Source of the DNA: Nansenia antarctica
Taxonomy: Eukaryota > Chordata > Actinopteri > Argentiniformes > Microstomatidae
Length of the DNA stretch: 64,000 bases
Reading direction: 5' to 3'
NCBI GenBank assembly: GCA_963989245.1
Contig: OZ022342.1
Coordinates: forward strand, 17,323,980-17,387,979
Positions 21,299 through 32,624 of this stretch are shown in pieces. Both the position numbers and the translations under genes were made by a program. Below the pieces are notes generated by a model. That model was not told the origin of the DNA. It searched no databases and was given only the letters and a program-made list of their open reading frames with translations. Numbering within the stretch: the stretch's first letter is position 1; the number at the start of each line of letters is the position of its first letter.

Positions 21299-22363
21299 TC
21301 AACAGCAGAGAGCAGCACAACAACAACACCAACATTTCTTAGTAACCTACGCTCATCACACATGCCTAGAAACAACGCCAAAGCGTCATCACTAAATATA
21401 GCTGTACTGATTATGGATACACACTGATCACTATGACAGAGGGCTCTGATTTGCCAGCATAAAACATAAAATATGACTACTTCCATGCCTTGGTCTTACA
21501 GTAGTGACTGATGCGACACAACAATAAGCTCCACTTGTGCAATTGCTCCTCCCGTGTGATCTTCACACATTCCGAGAGAGAGGCGACATTCAGTATGTCC
21601 GTCAATCACCCTTGTTATTACTCTCCAAGTGCAATATGGAGGGGGAAGGTGAAGGTTGAGTCGAAGCGAGGGGGGCTAGGAGGCTGGTGCGGGGCTGGCC
21701 ACTAGTGTTGCTCAACCGCTTACATTACTTTTCCATGGAGGAAGAGGAGGTGGTGGCGGGTGTGCAGCTGGTTATAGCTCGCCTGGGGCCTGTGATGAGA
21801 TGCACCTGTCCTATCTCGTCAGTGGGTTAGATTTCTCTGGCCTGGTACAGCAGACCAGAACGCTCCGAGACACACAGCAGCCTGTATGGCTCTGGGCTCA
21901 GACCCAGATCATGATGGAATGTGTTACAGAAGAAGGGCTACAGGAGCAGAAACGACTGTAAAGCCCAGATTTGATCCTTGATATGAATGTGAAACCTTGA
22001 TTTTGATCTCTGAATCTGATTGTGGTATATTTTAAGGTCTATGATTCACTTAAATGGAGAGCAGACTGTCAGTTATACTGATAAAAGCATGATGAAAATA
22101 CTTTTCATATAAATAAACTCCTTCTTTGTTCTTGAAGTGCAATGCGGAGGAGGAGGAGATGAATTTCATACTTTACTGTGAGGTAGAAAGAAATGGACTT
22201 TCCAAGTGAGATTCCTATTTTAGTGCAACAGAACTCTAGACTTGCACTTAGTACCTGAACCCTGGAGTTCAAAAGCACAGAGACGCAAGCATTGCCTTAC
22301 ATGTACTGTATACATACTCACGTACATAGCTCACACACATAATATGTGCACAGATCACACACA
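20754..22363. other. Downstream flank of adrb2; no other gene seen
   Basis: Contains a (CA)n tract at 21249-21295 followed by CAACAGCAGAG-type sequence. The adrb2 3' UTR probably reaches into this stretch (transcription runs right to left), but I could not fix a polyadenylation site. Confidence 0.4.
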
Positions 22364-22385
22364 AACACACACACACACACACACG

Positions 22386-22418
<33 letters not shown>

Positions 22419-22427
22419 ACGCACACA
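22364..22427. repeat. (CA)n/(CACG)n microsatellite
   Basis: CA run with CACG units at its right end, 250 bp beyond the adrb2 stop, so likely in its 3' UTR. Confidence 0.9.
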
Positions 22428-22680
22428 TGATCACGTCCACAAACCATTTACTTCCAAAGTCTTGGAAAGTGCGGACCATATCCACTAAGAGGAAAAAAAC
22501 ATTAATAATCGAATAACATACACATTTCTTGAATGTCATATATTCTTACAGTAACAAACTTTCCCCTGTGGAAACAGATTCACATTCGCTCATGTCCTAT
22601 CCCATGTCTGCTGGCCAGGTCTAAATGAAAGACACGAGACCTGTCATCATCTGTTCGGTTCAGTAAGACCCAGCTGCGGC

Positions 22681-23967
22681 TTAAACAATAGATGCCAGAG
22701 GTTTGTTATTGCAACACCTGTCCATGTTGGTTTTATCACCAGCCAGAGATCCCTTCCCCAGAGAGCCTGTCTCTATAGATCCTGTCCTCAGCTCCAGGGT
22801 CCCTCCGTCAGCCGCTGAGGTCGAACTACCCTGGGTCGTACCCTTCGGTCTCACATGCCAACTTTGCCCTCTGTATACATATCCATTAGTCCCCCTCATC
22901 TTGGGGAAAGCAGCCCCCCTCACGCACAGTATCTCCTGGAAGGCGTACCTGAACTCAGGGCTCCTGCAGTATATCAGAGGGTTGAAGGCGGAGTTAGCGT
23001 AGCCTATCCAGTTCAGTATCCTAAAGGTCATGTTGATGTCGTCCACCTTCCAGATGGCGACGACCACGTTGAGTACGAAGAAGGGCAGCCAGCAGAGGGT
23101 GAAGGTGCCCATGATCATGCCCAGGGTCTTCAGGGCCTTATGTTCCTTCAGGCAGAACTTGGGCCGCTTCCCTCCTCCTCCCCCTCCTTCCCCCTCCTGT
23201 GTCGCATCGTTGTTGACCTGGGCGTGGAACCGGCCTTCGCTGCGTACGATCTTCTTCAGCTGCTTCCTGGCCTCCTGGAAGACGCGTCCGTAGACGAAGA
23301 CCATGACGGCCAGTGGGATGTAGAAGGACACGATGGAGGAGGCCACGGCGTACGCCGCGTTGGTGTTGAAGTCGCAGCAGTAGGCATTCTCCAGGCAGAG
23401 CACTGCCTCCGGCTCGTCCGACACCCACCACTCCATGTGGACGGGCAGGAAGGAGATGAGGGCGGCGACGGCCCACACCGTCAACACCACCACGCAGGCC
23501 TTGCGCTTGGTCAGCAGGGACGGGTAGCGCAGTGGCGAGGTGATGGCCAGGTAGCGGTCCAGTGCGATCACGCACAGCGTCTCGATACTGGCTGTCACGC
23601 ACAGCACGTCGGCCGCCGTCCAGAACTCGCACAGGAAGTTGCCGAAGTGCCAGGTGTTAAGGAGGATGTAGCAGGCGCCAAAGGGCACCACGATGAGGCC
23701 CATGATGAGGTCGGCGCACGCCAGCGACGTGATGAACAGGTTGGTGACCGTCTGGAGCCGCTGGAAACGCATGATGGCGGTGATGACCAGCACGTTGCCA
23801 AACACGATGCCCAGAACCAGAAAGCCCATCAGGAAGCCTAGGACCACCATCTCCGCCTCGCTGTACTCCGAGGCTGACCACAAGCCGTGGGGCGAGGACG
23901 AGTTCATCTCTGTCTCCGCCGCCACCGATCGATTGAACAGCAGCACATGCGTGCTCTCACTCTCCAT
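22681..23967 (-). CDS. adrb2: Beta-2 adrenergic receptor
   Basis: Intact single-exon GPCR of 428 residues. It senses adrenaline/noradrenaline at the plasma membrane and couples mainly to Gs and cAMP. Seven membrane segments are present. Key residues: N-glycosylation sites N12 (NRS) and N22 (NSS); the amine-binding Asp of TM3 is D120 (WTAADVLCVTAS); DRY is 137-139; the TM5 catechol-binding serines are S210, S211 and S214; CWLPFF is 292-297; NPLIY is 329-333; the palmitoylated Cys is C348. KFCLKEHKALKTLG before TM6 favours subtype 2 over 1 and 3. Odd points: loop 3 has a Gly run (260-266), and KRPKFCLK replaces the RRSSKFCLK of mammals, so the loop-3 PKA site is missing. The C-terminus ASIV fits a class I PDZ ligand. 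TTATAG directly before the start region resembles a splice acceptor, so the 5' UTR may be spliced. The plus-strand ORF over it is a shadow. Confidence 0.93.
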   Translation of the reverse strand: MESESTHVLLFNRSVAAETEMNSSSPHGLWSASEYSEAEMVVLGFLMGFLVLGIVFGNVLVITAIMRFQRLQTVTNLFITSLACADLIMGLIVVPFGACYILLNTWHFGNFLCEFWTAADVLCVTASIETLCVIALDRYLAITSPLRYPSLLTKRKACVVVLTVWAVAALISFLPVHMEWWVSDEPEAVLCLENAYCCDFNTNAAYAVASSIVSFYIPLAVMVFVYGRVFQEARKQLKKIVRSEGRFHAQVNNDATQEGEGGGGGGKRPKFCLKEHKALKTLGMIMGTFTLCWLPFFVLNVVVAIWKVDDINMTFRILNWIGYANSAFNPLIYCRSPEFRYAFQEILCVRGAAFPKMRGTNGYVYRGQSWHVRPKGTTQGSSTSAADGGTLELRTGSIETGSLGKGSLAGDKTNMDRCCNNKPLASIV

Positions 23968-24477
23968 TATCTATAATAGGGCAGGTTTGAATACATAAAC
24001 AATACAATAAAGTGAAAATACGTTAAACAGAAACGCTTAGATAAACACCTCATATACAGTAGGTATAGATGAAGAAAGTGCCATACACTGAAGAATTAAG
24101 GTTTATACATTTCTTAATGCTATTATCCATTGTGTTACTTGATAATTGTTTTATTTGAAATATCATTGATATATAAATGTTATAAGAAATCATATTAATA
24201 CTAGTTATTGTGCACTCTACTTTGTTTATATTTATTCACCTGAAAACACAAACAAATTGAAGCATTTTATCTTGAAACCATTCACTTACCTCCTAATTCT
24301 CTCCTGGTCTCCCATAAAAATCTAGAAGTATTCCTTTTGTGGATAAAACAGTTCTGTAAATCCCATGAGGTTTTTTATTCTTCATTGGAATATGTGTGTC
24401 TCAGTGTCACGTTGTGCTTGGCTGAGAGCCGTCTGCTTGTCCCCCTTCCTCTTTCGCTTCTCTGTGTGTCATAAACA

Positions 24478-24530
<53 letters not shown>

Positions 24531-24600
24531 AGAGACCTGACTTGCTCTCTTTCACACCCCAGACTCATGCTGTTGAATGTAGCAGCTGATCTTGCCTGAG
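23968..24600 (-). promoter_or_regulatory. adrb2 5' flank / possible 5' UTR
   Basis: Between the start codon and the candidate promoter lies AT-rich sequence plus a (CA)n tract at 24477-24528. On the minus strand, CCTGCCCTATTATAG just before ATAATGG could be a 3' splice site. An ATG with a short ORF starts near 24571 (minus), which could act as an upstream ORF; mammalian adrb2 mRNAs have one. Confidence 0.35.
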
Positions 24601-24630
24601 CACTTATAGAAGGACACTGATGACATCACA
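24601..24630 (-). promoter_or_regulatory. Candidate adrb2 core promoter: TATA-like and CRE/AP-1-like sites
   Basis: On the minus strand TGATGTCATCA (24618-24628) is followed 8 bp later by CTATAAGTG (about 24601-24609). The spacing and order fit a TATA promoter with a CRE-like site. It is about 640 bp upstream of the adrb2 ATG. Inference only. Confidence 0.35.
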
Positions 24631-25105
24631 GCCCTGCTGCAGCCAATCAGTGGGCCAGAACACCACAGAGACAAAGTGAAGAACAGTGTTGCTGCTAAAA
24701 CCAGTTGGTTGCTTCTGCCCCAGGATCTCCTGTGAAATGAGGAACGATCGTTATGCAAATGTATATTCTGTTTTATTTTTAGAACATTTATGAATGAGTT
24801 ATACTCACAGCTAAATACAACACAATCAGTGGGCAGTGAGCTCTGGCTGATAGTCATTTTTGTAATTCCATGGCTGTTACCCACCATTTAAAAAAGCTAC
24901 CTATTACACACATCACCACAGGAAAGGTGAACATAGATGGATTAATCACATGGAATGTGGATATTAAATGAGAAATAAGAGGCTGCTGTACAGTAGTTCT
25001 CTTTCCACCAAGCCACTGGACCGTGAATGGTTACAGTAATTCAAACTACAAGCATTTCCATATGCTCCGAAAAGGACAGGTAATTTGCATAGCAACGCAC
25101 ATTGT
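24631..25105. other. No gene seen
   Basis: Upstream of the candidate adrb2 promoter; no recognisable exon or element. Confidence 0.4.
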
Positions 25106-25190
25106 AAATCAGATCAAACTTTATTTATATAGCACATTTTATGCACAGATTCAGTACAATGCACTTTACAGGAAGAGTAAATAAATACAG
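25106..25190 (-). repeat. LINE 3' tail (L2-type), minus
   Basis: ATCAAACTTTATTTATATAG then CACATTTTATGCACAG is the complement of the GCTATATAAATAAAGTTTGAT tail of fish L2-like LINEs. Confidence 0.65.
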
Positions 25191-25639
25191 AGGGAGAAAA
25201 AGAAAAATCAACAAAAAGACCAACAATACATACAGGCTGAATTAGGGGTGCAAGATGTGGTTTGGTGTAATTTATCTCTCATGTAACTATTGCCAAATCT
25301 ACTGTTATCTAACCTAGGCTCCCAGTCTTACAGCATTGTTGGCCTCCATGATTGTTTTGTTTTTATAAATAATTGTATATTGTAGTTGTATATTTCTATA
25401 AAGCATGTTTTTAGTTGTGAGTCTTGACTGCAAGCCAAGTTTCCCATCTGGGACAATAAAGTCAAGTAAAGTAAACTAATAAAGTAAACTAAACGATTTG
25501 GGAGTATGCCTATGTGAGATAAACTGTTATCATATCTCACTAATGTAAGAGGTTCTCTGGCCAAGCATATGCCAGATTAAATCCAAACAGAAACCACCAT
25601 GGGATCTGGGGATATTATTAACTTCAAGAAAATTGTAGA
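25191..25639. repeat. LINE 3' UTR remnant
   Basis: Contains a plus-strand tail TGGGACAATAAAGTCAAGTA followed by short AAGTAAAC repeats (about 25450-25490), typical of the 3' end of a fish non-LTR element. No coding part remains. Confidence 0.45.
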
Positions 25640-26135
25640 AAAGCTGAGCGTCAATGGAGAAAAACTAAGCTGCAACTAAGCTGTCTATTATGACATTTTT
25701 AAAGAACACCTCACTATTTTCAACCAAGCAATTGGAAATGCAAGACAAGCTCATTACTCAGAGCTGATTTCTGATTTCCCAGAATGCTTTTCTCATCTAT
25801 TGACAGCCTCATACATCCAGCTCCTAAAAGACTCTCGTTCATCACCTCAACATCAAAAAGTGAAGAGTTTGCAGCATTTCTCAGAGACAAGCTAACAGGT
25901 TGGAACGGGGCCCCAGACCAAAAAATCGGGTTGGATCACTTTATATACAGCACTATTCATGCACTGTCTGTCCTGTGTTGTCCTGTTTTTGCCTGTCTTT
26001 GCATTTGTATTTGTACTTGTTTTGTTCATATATGTGAAAAAAGCATAAATGCACCTTCTGTAAATGCCAAAGCAAATTCCTACATGTGTCAAGCAAAATG
26101 GCAATAAACGTTATCTGAATCTGAATCTGAATCTG
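25640..26135 (+). pseudogene. L2-like LINE fragment with 3' tail
   Basis: The frame reading FSSIDSLIHPAPKRL then SKSEEFAAFLRDKLTG (about 25784-25905) matches the linker between endonuclease and reverse transcriptase in L2/Maui elements. Sequence then jumps to a 3' UTR ending GGCAATAAACGTTATC and a (TGAATC)n tail (26110-26145). Confidence 0.6.
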
Positions 26136-26237
26136 AATCTAAATCATGTTATACTGAACGTGTGTGAGCGCCGGTCTTTGGACACTTTCCCTTTGCCTAA
26201 AACTGCTATGAATGATTTTGCTGCTGTTGATAAAGGA

Positions 26238-26243
26238 ATGATG

Positions 26244-26293
<50 letters not shown>
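26238..26293. repeat. (ATA)n microsatellite
   Basis: ATA run, likely grown from a LINE tail. Confidence 0.95.
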
Positions 26294-26379
26294 CTCAGAG
26301 TGCTACAATTAAACACAGGTAGATTGCTACAATTAAACACAGGAAGATAAAACTATAACCATTTTCAATTAAAAGGCTA

Positions 26380-26500
26380 AAAAAAGGCTCTATTAAAAAG
26401 GTGGGTTTTAAGGCCTCGTTTAAAAGCATCCACAGACTGTGGTGCCCTTAGGTGGTCAGGGAGAGCATTCCACAGCCTGATCAAGAACAAGGTAATGCAA
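26380..26500 (-). pseudogene. L2-like ORF2 C-terminus, minus
   Basis: Minus strand reads RLWNALPDHLRAPQSVDAFK followed by RGLKTHLF, the conserved end of L2-type ORF2. Heavily truncated. Confidence 0.75.
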
Positions 26501-26650
26501 TTAAAACCCTCCACCTGCCTACTTGATCCTATCCCCACCATCTTTTTTTAAGACTGTGTTTAATTGACTCTAGAGGATGAAGTACTAAAGGGACTGTAAA
26601 TCACTCCTTGCTGACTGGTATTTTCTTCCTGGCACTGAAAACTGCAAATA

Positions 26651-27240
26651 CAGTTCGGTCCGGACATATTTGGACAGTGACACAATTTTCATAATTTTGG
26701 CTCTGTACACCACAACAATGGATTTTAAATGAAACAATTGACAATTGCAGACTTTCAGCTTTAATTTAAGGGGTTGAACAAAAATATAGCATGAAACGTT
26801 TAGGAATTGCAACCATTTTTATACACAGTCCCCTATTTTCAGGGGCTCAAATGTAATTGGACAAATTAACGTAATCATAAATAATACCTAATTTTTAAGA
26901 CTTTATCGAGAATCCTTTGTAGGTAATGACTGCCTGAAGTCTGGAACCCATAGATATCATCAAATGCTGGGTTTCCTCCTTTGTGTTGCCTTGCCAGGCC
27001 TTTACTGCAACTGTCTTCAGTTGTTGTTTGTTCGTGGGTCTTTCTGCCTTTAGTTTTGTCTTCAGCAAGTGAACTTCATGCTCAATTGGGTTGAGATCAA
27101 GCGATTGACTCGGCCATTGCAGAATATTCCACTTCTTTGCCATAAAAACCTCCTGGGTTGCTTTCGCAGTATGTTTTGGGTCATTGTCCATCTGTGCTGT
27201 GCAGCGCCTTCCAATCAACTTTGCTGAATTTGACTGAATC
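26651..27240 (-). pseudogene. Tc1-like transposon B, 3' half
   Basis: The terminus CAGTTCGGTCCGGACATATT at 26651 is a Tc1-type inverted repeat. The minus frame 26895-27218 carries the second catalytic Asp (QMDNDPKHTAKATQ) and Glu (SLDLNPIEHEVHLLK), then the C-terminus. The N-terminal half is cut off near 27240 by a LINE tail. Confidence 0.88.
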
Positions 27241-27254
27241 TGAACAGACAGTAT

Positions 27255-27322
27255 ATCCCTAAACGTCTTTGAGCCTCGGAAAAGCGCTATATAAATCTAA
27301 TGAATTATTATTATTATTATTA
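27255..27322 (+). repeat. 5'-truncated LINE tail with (ATT)n
   Basis: GAGCCTCGGAAAAGCGCTATATAA followed by ATCTAATGAATT and ATT repeats: a fish LINE 3' terminus that joins two Tc1 remnants. Confidence 0.7.
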
Positions 27323-28254
27323 AACACTTCATCAGGCTGCTTCTGTCTGCCACTGTGTTTTACAGATGATGTGGTATGCTTCGGATCAAGAGCTATTCCA
27401 AGCCTGCTCCATACTTTTTTGTATGCTGTTCCAGAACTGGGCTGGATTTTTTAGATGTTTTTTGGCAAAGTCTAATCTGGCCTTTCTATTCTTGAGGCTT
27501 ATAAATGCTTTGCACCTTGTGGTGAACTTTCTGTATTTTCTCTCGTGAAGTTATTTTAAGTATATGTGACACAGCCCAATGAAAAGGGCTACCTGTAGGC
27601 GAAATCATTTTTCAGTTTTTTACATGTGCTTAAACTACAGATTGTAAGCTTTCAAATGATGCATCATACATTGAAATCGGAAACAAATGGAAGACGACAT
27701 GAGTATTTGAAAGTTGCTACACCGGAAATCACTAAGCACAGAAAATCCCCATCAAAGATAATGAATCCCCATCAAACAACAAGAAAGGAAGTCATTGTGT
27801 TATAGATTACACTTATTTAATGAACGTAAAACTGTTCGGAAAAATAACGAGTGGGTACTTCACATCTTCGAGTTGAATGTTAGCTAAAAAAACGAAAATG
27901 TGAAAAAAAAAAAAAAAAACTTTAAAGACGAATTTGACGTCTTTCTCATTTCCGAGAGGTGTCCAGAAACACCAGGAGCAGTCACATATTGTCTCTCGTG
28001 AAGTCTTTATGGTAGACTTAGATAATGATATCCCTACCTCCTAGAGACTGTTCTTCACTTGGCTGGATGTTGTGAAGGGGTTTTTCTTTACCATGTAAAA
28101 GATCCTGCGATCATCCACCACTGTTGTCTTCCGTGGACGTCCACGCCATTCTGTGGTGCCAAGCTCACCAGTGCGTTCCCGCTATCTCTCTGACGGATTT
28201 TGTTTTTGTTTTTGCAGCCTAAGGATGGCCTGTTTCACTTGCATTGAGAGCTCC
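27323..28254 (-). pseudogene. Tc1-like transposon C, N-terminal and central transposase
   Basis: Minus-strand reading in several frames gives GRPRKTTVVDDRRIFYMVKK and NPFTTSSQVKNSL (about 28030-28145), then KYRKFTTRCKAFISLKNRK (about 27480-27540) and HSGRQKQPDEVF (about 27325-27360), all typical of Tc1 transposase. It is broken by stops and by an insertion at 27552-27991. Confidence 0.78.
27552..27991. mobile_element. 440-bp insertion in Tc1 C with 13-bp target duplication
   Basis: TCTCTCGTGAAGT occurs at 27539-27551 and 27992-28004; removing the insert and one copy restores the Tc1 sequence. The insert has a poly-A run (27904-27920), and its first 170 bp resemble 50700-50830. Class unknown. 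Confidence 0.65.
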
Positions 28255-29750
28255 TTTGACCACAGCACCAAGACAGCATTAGTTAAAGTGGTATATGACT
28301 TGAGAATGAACATTGAAGACAATAAACTCAATATTAGTACTTTTAGACTGATGCATTTGATACATTCTACATTTGAACCATTTAGCAGACGCTTTTACCC
28401 AAAGCGACTTACAATTAGAGATTACAGGGACAGTCTCCCTTGAGCTAAGTGCCTTACTCAAGGGCACACTAGTGATGGTGTTCCCAGGTGGGATATGAAC
28501 TCAAGACCTTCTGATCACCACTCCAACTCACTATCCACTAGGCCACTACTACCCCTTTCAATACAATCGATCATGACATCCTTGGACTCTGGCTCAGTTT
28601 TAGATTGGTTTAGGATTTATCTGTCCAGCAGAGATTATTCTCTCCATTGGTAACCACTCCCCAGATAACATTGACACCCCCTTACATGTGGGGTTCCTCA
28701 AGGCTCCGTTCTGGGACCTGTGTTGTTCAGTCTCTATATGCTGCCACTGGAAAATATCATCAGAGAACACAGGATTCATTTTCATAGCTATGCCGATGAT
28801 ACACAACTGTACATCTCTTTATCACTCAGACACCAGCCCTATTGATAAACTGGTGCAATGAATTGATTGTATCAACTTCATTTCTACAATTAATTTCTTG
28901 CAATTGAACAAAGATAAGGCAGAGGTTTTAAATATTGGAGACAAGGTCCAGAGAGAGATATTGTGCACTAACTTAAAATCCCTGGCACAAAACGGCAAAC
29001 CACTAGCAAAAAATCTTGGTGTGCTTCTAGACGCTGATTTGAAATTTGAAACACTGCCTTTTATCACCTTAGAAATATCGCTATACAGAAAGTGCAACCG
29101 TTTCTCTCCCAGGCAGATACTGAGAGACTTGCTTTTATCTTATCACTGGCAAGCTTGATTACTGCAATTCTCTCCTCTCTGGTCTACCTAAGAAAGCTAT
29201 ACATAAGATACAGATCATTCAGAATGCAGCAGCACAGGTACTGACCAAGACCAGAAGGAGAGCATACATCTCACCTCTCCTAAATCCCCTTCATTGGTTG
29301 CCTGTCAGTTTGAGAATAGATTTTAAGATCCTTTTATTGGTGTTCAAATCACTCAATGGACTAGCGCCTGAATACTTGTTAGACATGCTTTTAATGTATC
29401 ACTCAGGTCCTCCGGTACTGGCCTTTTAGTTGTTCCCTGGGTGAGGACAAAGAAGTCTGGAACAGCCTGCCAGAGGAGCTGAAGGCGTCACAATCTATAA
29501 ACACCTTTAAAATAAATCTTAAGACAGACCCTTTTTAGCTAAGCCTTTTCTTAATCCGTCTTATTTTAATCTACTCTCTTTTACTTGTATTTATTTCCTA
29601 TACTAATCACTTCCTTATATTACTGTTTATTTGTTTTACTGTATTGTTGTATTCTCATTGTATTGATGTAATTTCATGACATTGTTATGCACCTTGTATT
29701 GCAATTTTGCATGATAAAAATAAAGTCTGATTTGATTTGATTTGATACTC
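28255..29750 (+). pseudogene. L2-like LINE, reverse transcriptase to 3' tail
   Basis: Starts in the reverse transcriptase (FDHSTKTALVKVVYDL), is broken by a V-SINE at 28379-28554, then continues FNTIDHDILG, GVPQGSVLGPVLFSLYMLPL and the catalytic YADDTQLY (about 28791-28814). Later pieces give RKAIHKIQIIQNAA, SPLLNPLHWLPV and VWNSLPEELKAS. It ends AAAATAAAGTCTGATTTGAT with a (TGATT)n tail. Multiple frameshifts make it inactive. The 5' end is truncated into Tc1 C. Confidence 0.85.
28379..28554 (-). repeat. V-SINE inserted in the L2 reverse transcriptase
   Basis: Minus strand: GTGGCCTAGTGGATAGTGAG (A-box region), GAGTTCATATCCC (decayed B box), GTGTGCCCTTGAGTAAGGCA (V-SINE central domain), GGGAGACTGTCCCTGTAATC, TAAGTCGCTTTGGGTAAAAG tail. 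L2 coding sequence resumes directly after it. Confidence 0.88.
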
Positions 29751-30221
29751 TACCTACTGAGTACGAAAGCCTTTATTTTCATTCGCTTTGCCCATCAGAC
29801 CACACAGCACTCGGGAAGAGGCGTGTAAGTGGATTGAACATTCTGAACATTCTGTTCTGTTAGGTGACTTAATTGTGTTTAGACGGTCTCTTTTACCCCC
29901 CTCTCTAAGAAAAGAGGAAAACATATTTTTGATTATACAATACCATTATGTTGCAGGCAAATGGACCCATTTATAGATCAGATCAAATCAGAGACATTGA
30001 AGTAGGTTATTGACATGCTTATGCCACACGTTCTATAAACATGGTGTGAAGGGCTTCGTTGAACACAATGAACACAGTATGAAACACAGTATTCTATCGA
30101 TATACACCACAATAACCTCTCATCTGGTCCCACCTCTTCTATGTATTTTTCCTCTGGACAAGTTAATTCATACAGTAACAGTCCAGTTTTGTTCCAGTCA
30201 TATGAAGTTCATGTAGGTCAA
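29751..30221. other. No gene seen
   Basis: Unremarkable sequence with no exon or element recognised. Confidence 0.4.
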
Positions 30222-30349
30222 TGTGGAGGCTGGTGAAGGTAGAAACTACAGGATGGGGCTCATTGTGATGCATGGGATGGAATGAGGACGTTCCATGTAT
30301 TACAATGAGCCCCCGTCCTGCCATTTCTACCTCCACCAGCCTCCCCTGC
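30222..30349. mobile_element. Palindromic hAT MITE
   Basis: GTGGAGGCTGGTGAAGGTAG on the left, TTTCTACCTCCACCAGCCTC on the right, with CTCATTGTGATGCATGG pairing to CCATGTATTACAATGAG. Confidence 0.85.
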
Positions 30350-32276
30350 TGTAGGTGCGTTCTGCCTCTGAGAGAGAGATCCGACTAGGAGAGCTGGGAG
30401 AGCTGGGAGAGGATGGTGGCGTGAGGCTGTGTGATTGTCCCCAGGAGACTCATTTATCATATCCAGCTAAACAATGTGGCTTATGCTTAGTCCTCCCTGT
30501 CAAAACATCACAGACAACACACACATCCTTGGTCGGCCCGGGACGGCCGTCCCCGCGCTGGGAGAGGATCCTGGAGAGGATCATTAGGTGGCCGACGGGA
30601 TATGGAGGGGGTCCTTTCCACAGGATATGACATCACAGGATAGGTCTAATGGATAGGTCACATTCGTGCAGCCTTATAACTGTCACCTTGATGACAGACA
30701 TGGGGGGTGTGTGTGTGTGTTTGTGTGCGTTTGTGTGTGTGTGTGCCACTGGGAATAGGGGAAATGCTGCAGCTCAGCCCTGGTTCCTGTTCAGTGGCGA
30801 AGGCTAGGCTGTTTCCTCAGGCATACCCCTCATAGGTGGCTGGAGGTGAGGGGCTGGAGGTGGCTGGGTGGGCCCTGGATATCCCATGTACACTAACATC
30901 TGGAAATCACTCAATTCAAGAAGTTCAAACGTCGTTTTTTACAGTTGTAACATTGTTGCTTGATTAAAATCACACTGTAGTATCACAAGGACACGCGTTT
31001 GTGCCGTTGACTTCCCCCATGAGAAAATGCTCATATGATGTCTATTTTTTTTTCAAAACAGCCTGGAACTTAGATAAGTGACTGGGAAAGTTCCTTAACT
31101 GCCTATGTCCAATGAGTTGACAGATTCAACGAAAAACAGGGTCAACGAAAAGTTAATGAAGCTTGTGTTTTTACAAGTTATCAGAAGTGTGTCTCTGTAC
31201 TGTAGAAAACATACAGTCAGGGAGGAAATCCTGCTGTACTGTAGTCAACCCTCCCTCCCCCTCCTCCATCCCATCTTCCACCCCTCAGTCTCTTCCCTCT
31301 GCTAGGCCTCATCCCCCTCAACCCCATCCATCTCTTATCGGCGCGGTGGACACAACACAACACAACATGTTGTCATAACACAGTCCTGTACGCTACCCAC
31401 TCTGTCTGCACAGTAACAGACTGTGATGATCTAAAGCTGTTGTTAAGGAGGTGGTGTTGTCTGATTCACCTCTTATTGGCAAAGTGGACAAAACAGAACA
31501 CAAAATGCTGTCCAAAGGAGAGCAGGTGAAGAAGTAATGAATATGGTGGCAGAGGCACTCTGGTCTATTATAGATAAAAGCCCCTTTGTGCAGGGAGGCA
31601 ATCAGGAAAACAAGTAGGTTGCACTTTGACAAATGAAATGATGCAAAGCTTACCACCCAGGGACAGGCCTTGATCCCGACTCCTTTTCCTTTCGCATCAA
31701 GAAGATGAACAGAGACATTTCCTGATAGGCCTCATATGTCTGAGAATGTGTGTGAGAGAGGAAGAACCACTCCCAAAGACAGACCTCCGCAGGCAGTGGT
31801 AAATAGCCTGCAAGCTAACAAGGTAAATAGCTGCCTCCCTAAGAAAATCCTTTTAGCTATTTCACTCTAATTACCATAATAGTATGAATATATGGCCTTA
31901 AGTGTACTGTAGCGGCACCTTTGTACCTATTTACATAACAGAAAAACATAACAAAACACTACACAAGCAGAACACAAAAGCTGAGGGGTAATGGATGAAC
32001 AAACCGCACAATAAGAAATGTGCTTTAAACGCCATGGTGACGCGATGAGATGAGTGTTGATTATGAACCTTCAGGATATGGAAGCTGGAAGTTGAAAAGG
32101 GGATGGTTCATCATTGCGCTGTCATGGCGGGCCAGTCCTCTGACCTCTCTTTAGGTTAGGTCACTGCATATGAAAACAAAGTCAATCACTGGAGATTTAG
32201 AAGTGTTTACATGTGAGCGATGACCTTTACTGTTTTAGGAATCATGTGTTTAAGTATTTGCTTTGCTTTAGAGCCC
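30350..32276. other. No gene seen
   Basis: Contains a short (GT)n at 30707-30745. Otherwise non-repetitive and without convincing exons. Confidence 0.4.
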
Positions 32277-32295
32277 GGGGGGGGGGGGGGGGGGT
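32277..32295. repeat. Poly-G run
   Basis: Eighteen or so G residues after GAGCCC. Could form a G-quadruplex. Confidence 0.9.
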
Positions 32296-32546
32296 TCATG
32301 GTCATATCCCATTACACTGACTTCCATTGTCCTTATGGTTGTTTTTGAAGAGGTACTGATTGCTGGCGTTCAAACCAGAGAGAGGTTTAATGTATGGCTG
32401 TGTTTTGCAGGACCAGACAGGTGGGAGAGGAGAAAGGGGCTGTGCTGGCCTAGTTCTAGAGGCCACGGCTGAGAGATTTATAAAGTGGGGGAGATAAACG
32501 CACAAAGAACCATTTCCTCTCCCCAGTCAGCACCACTCTCACTGTC

Positions 32547-32550
<4 letters not shown>

Positions 32551-32615
<65 letters not shown>

Positions 32616-32624
32616 TGTGCGCGT
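32551..32624. repeat. (GT)n microsatellite
   Basis: Long uninterrupted GT run. Confidence 0.95.

Noticed and set aside
22855..23841. 328-residue plus-strand ORF
   Set aside because: Exact antisense shadow of adrb2; rich in His/Asp/Glu from reverse-read codons and has no family features.
26895..27218. Host gene on minus strand
   Set aside because: Clear Tc1 transposase C-terminus (DNDPKHTA, DLNPIEH).
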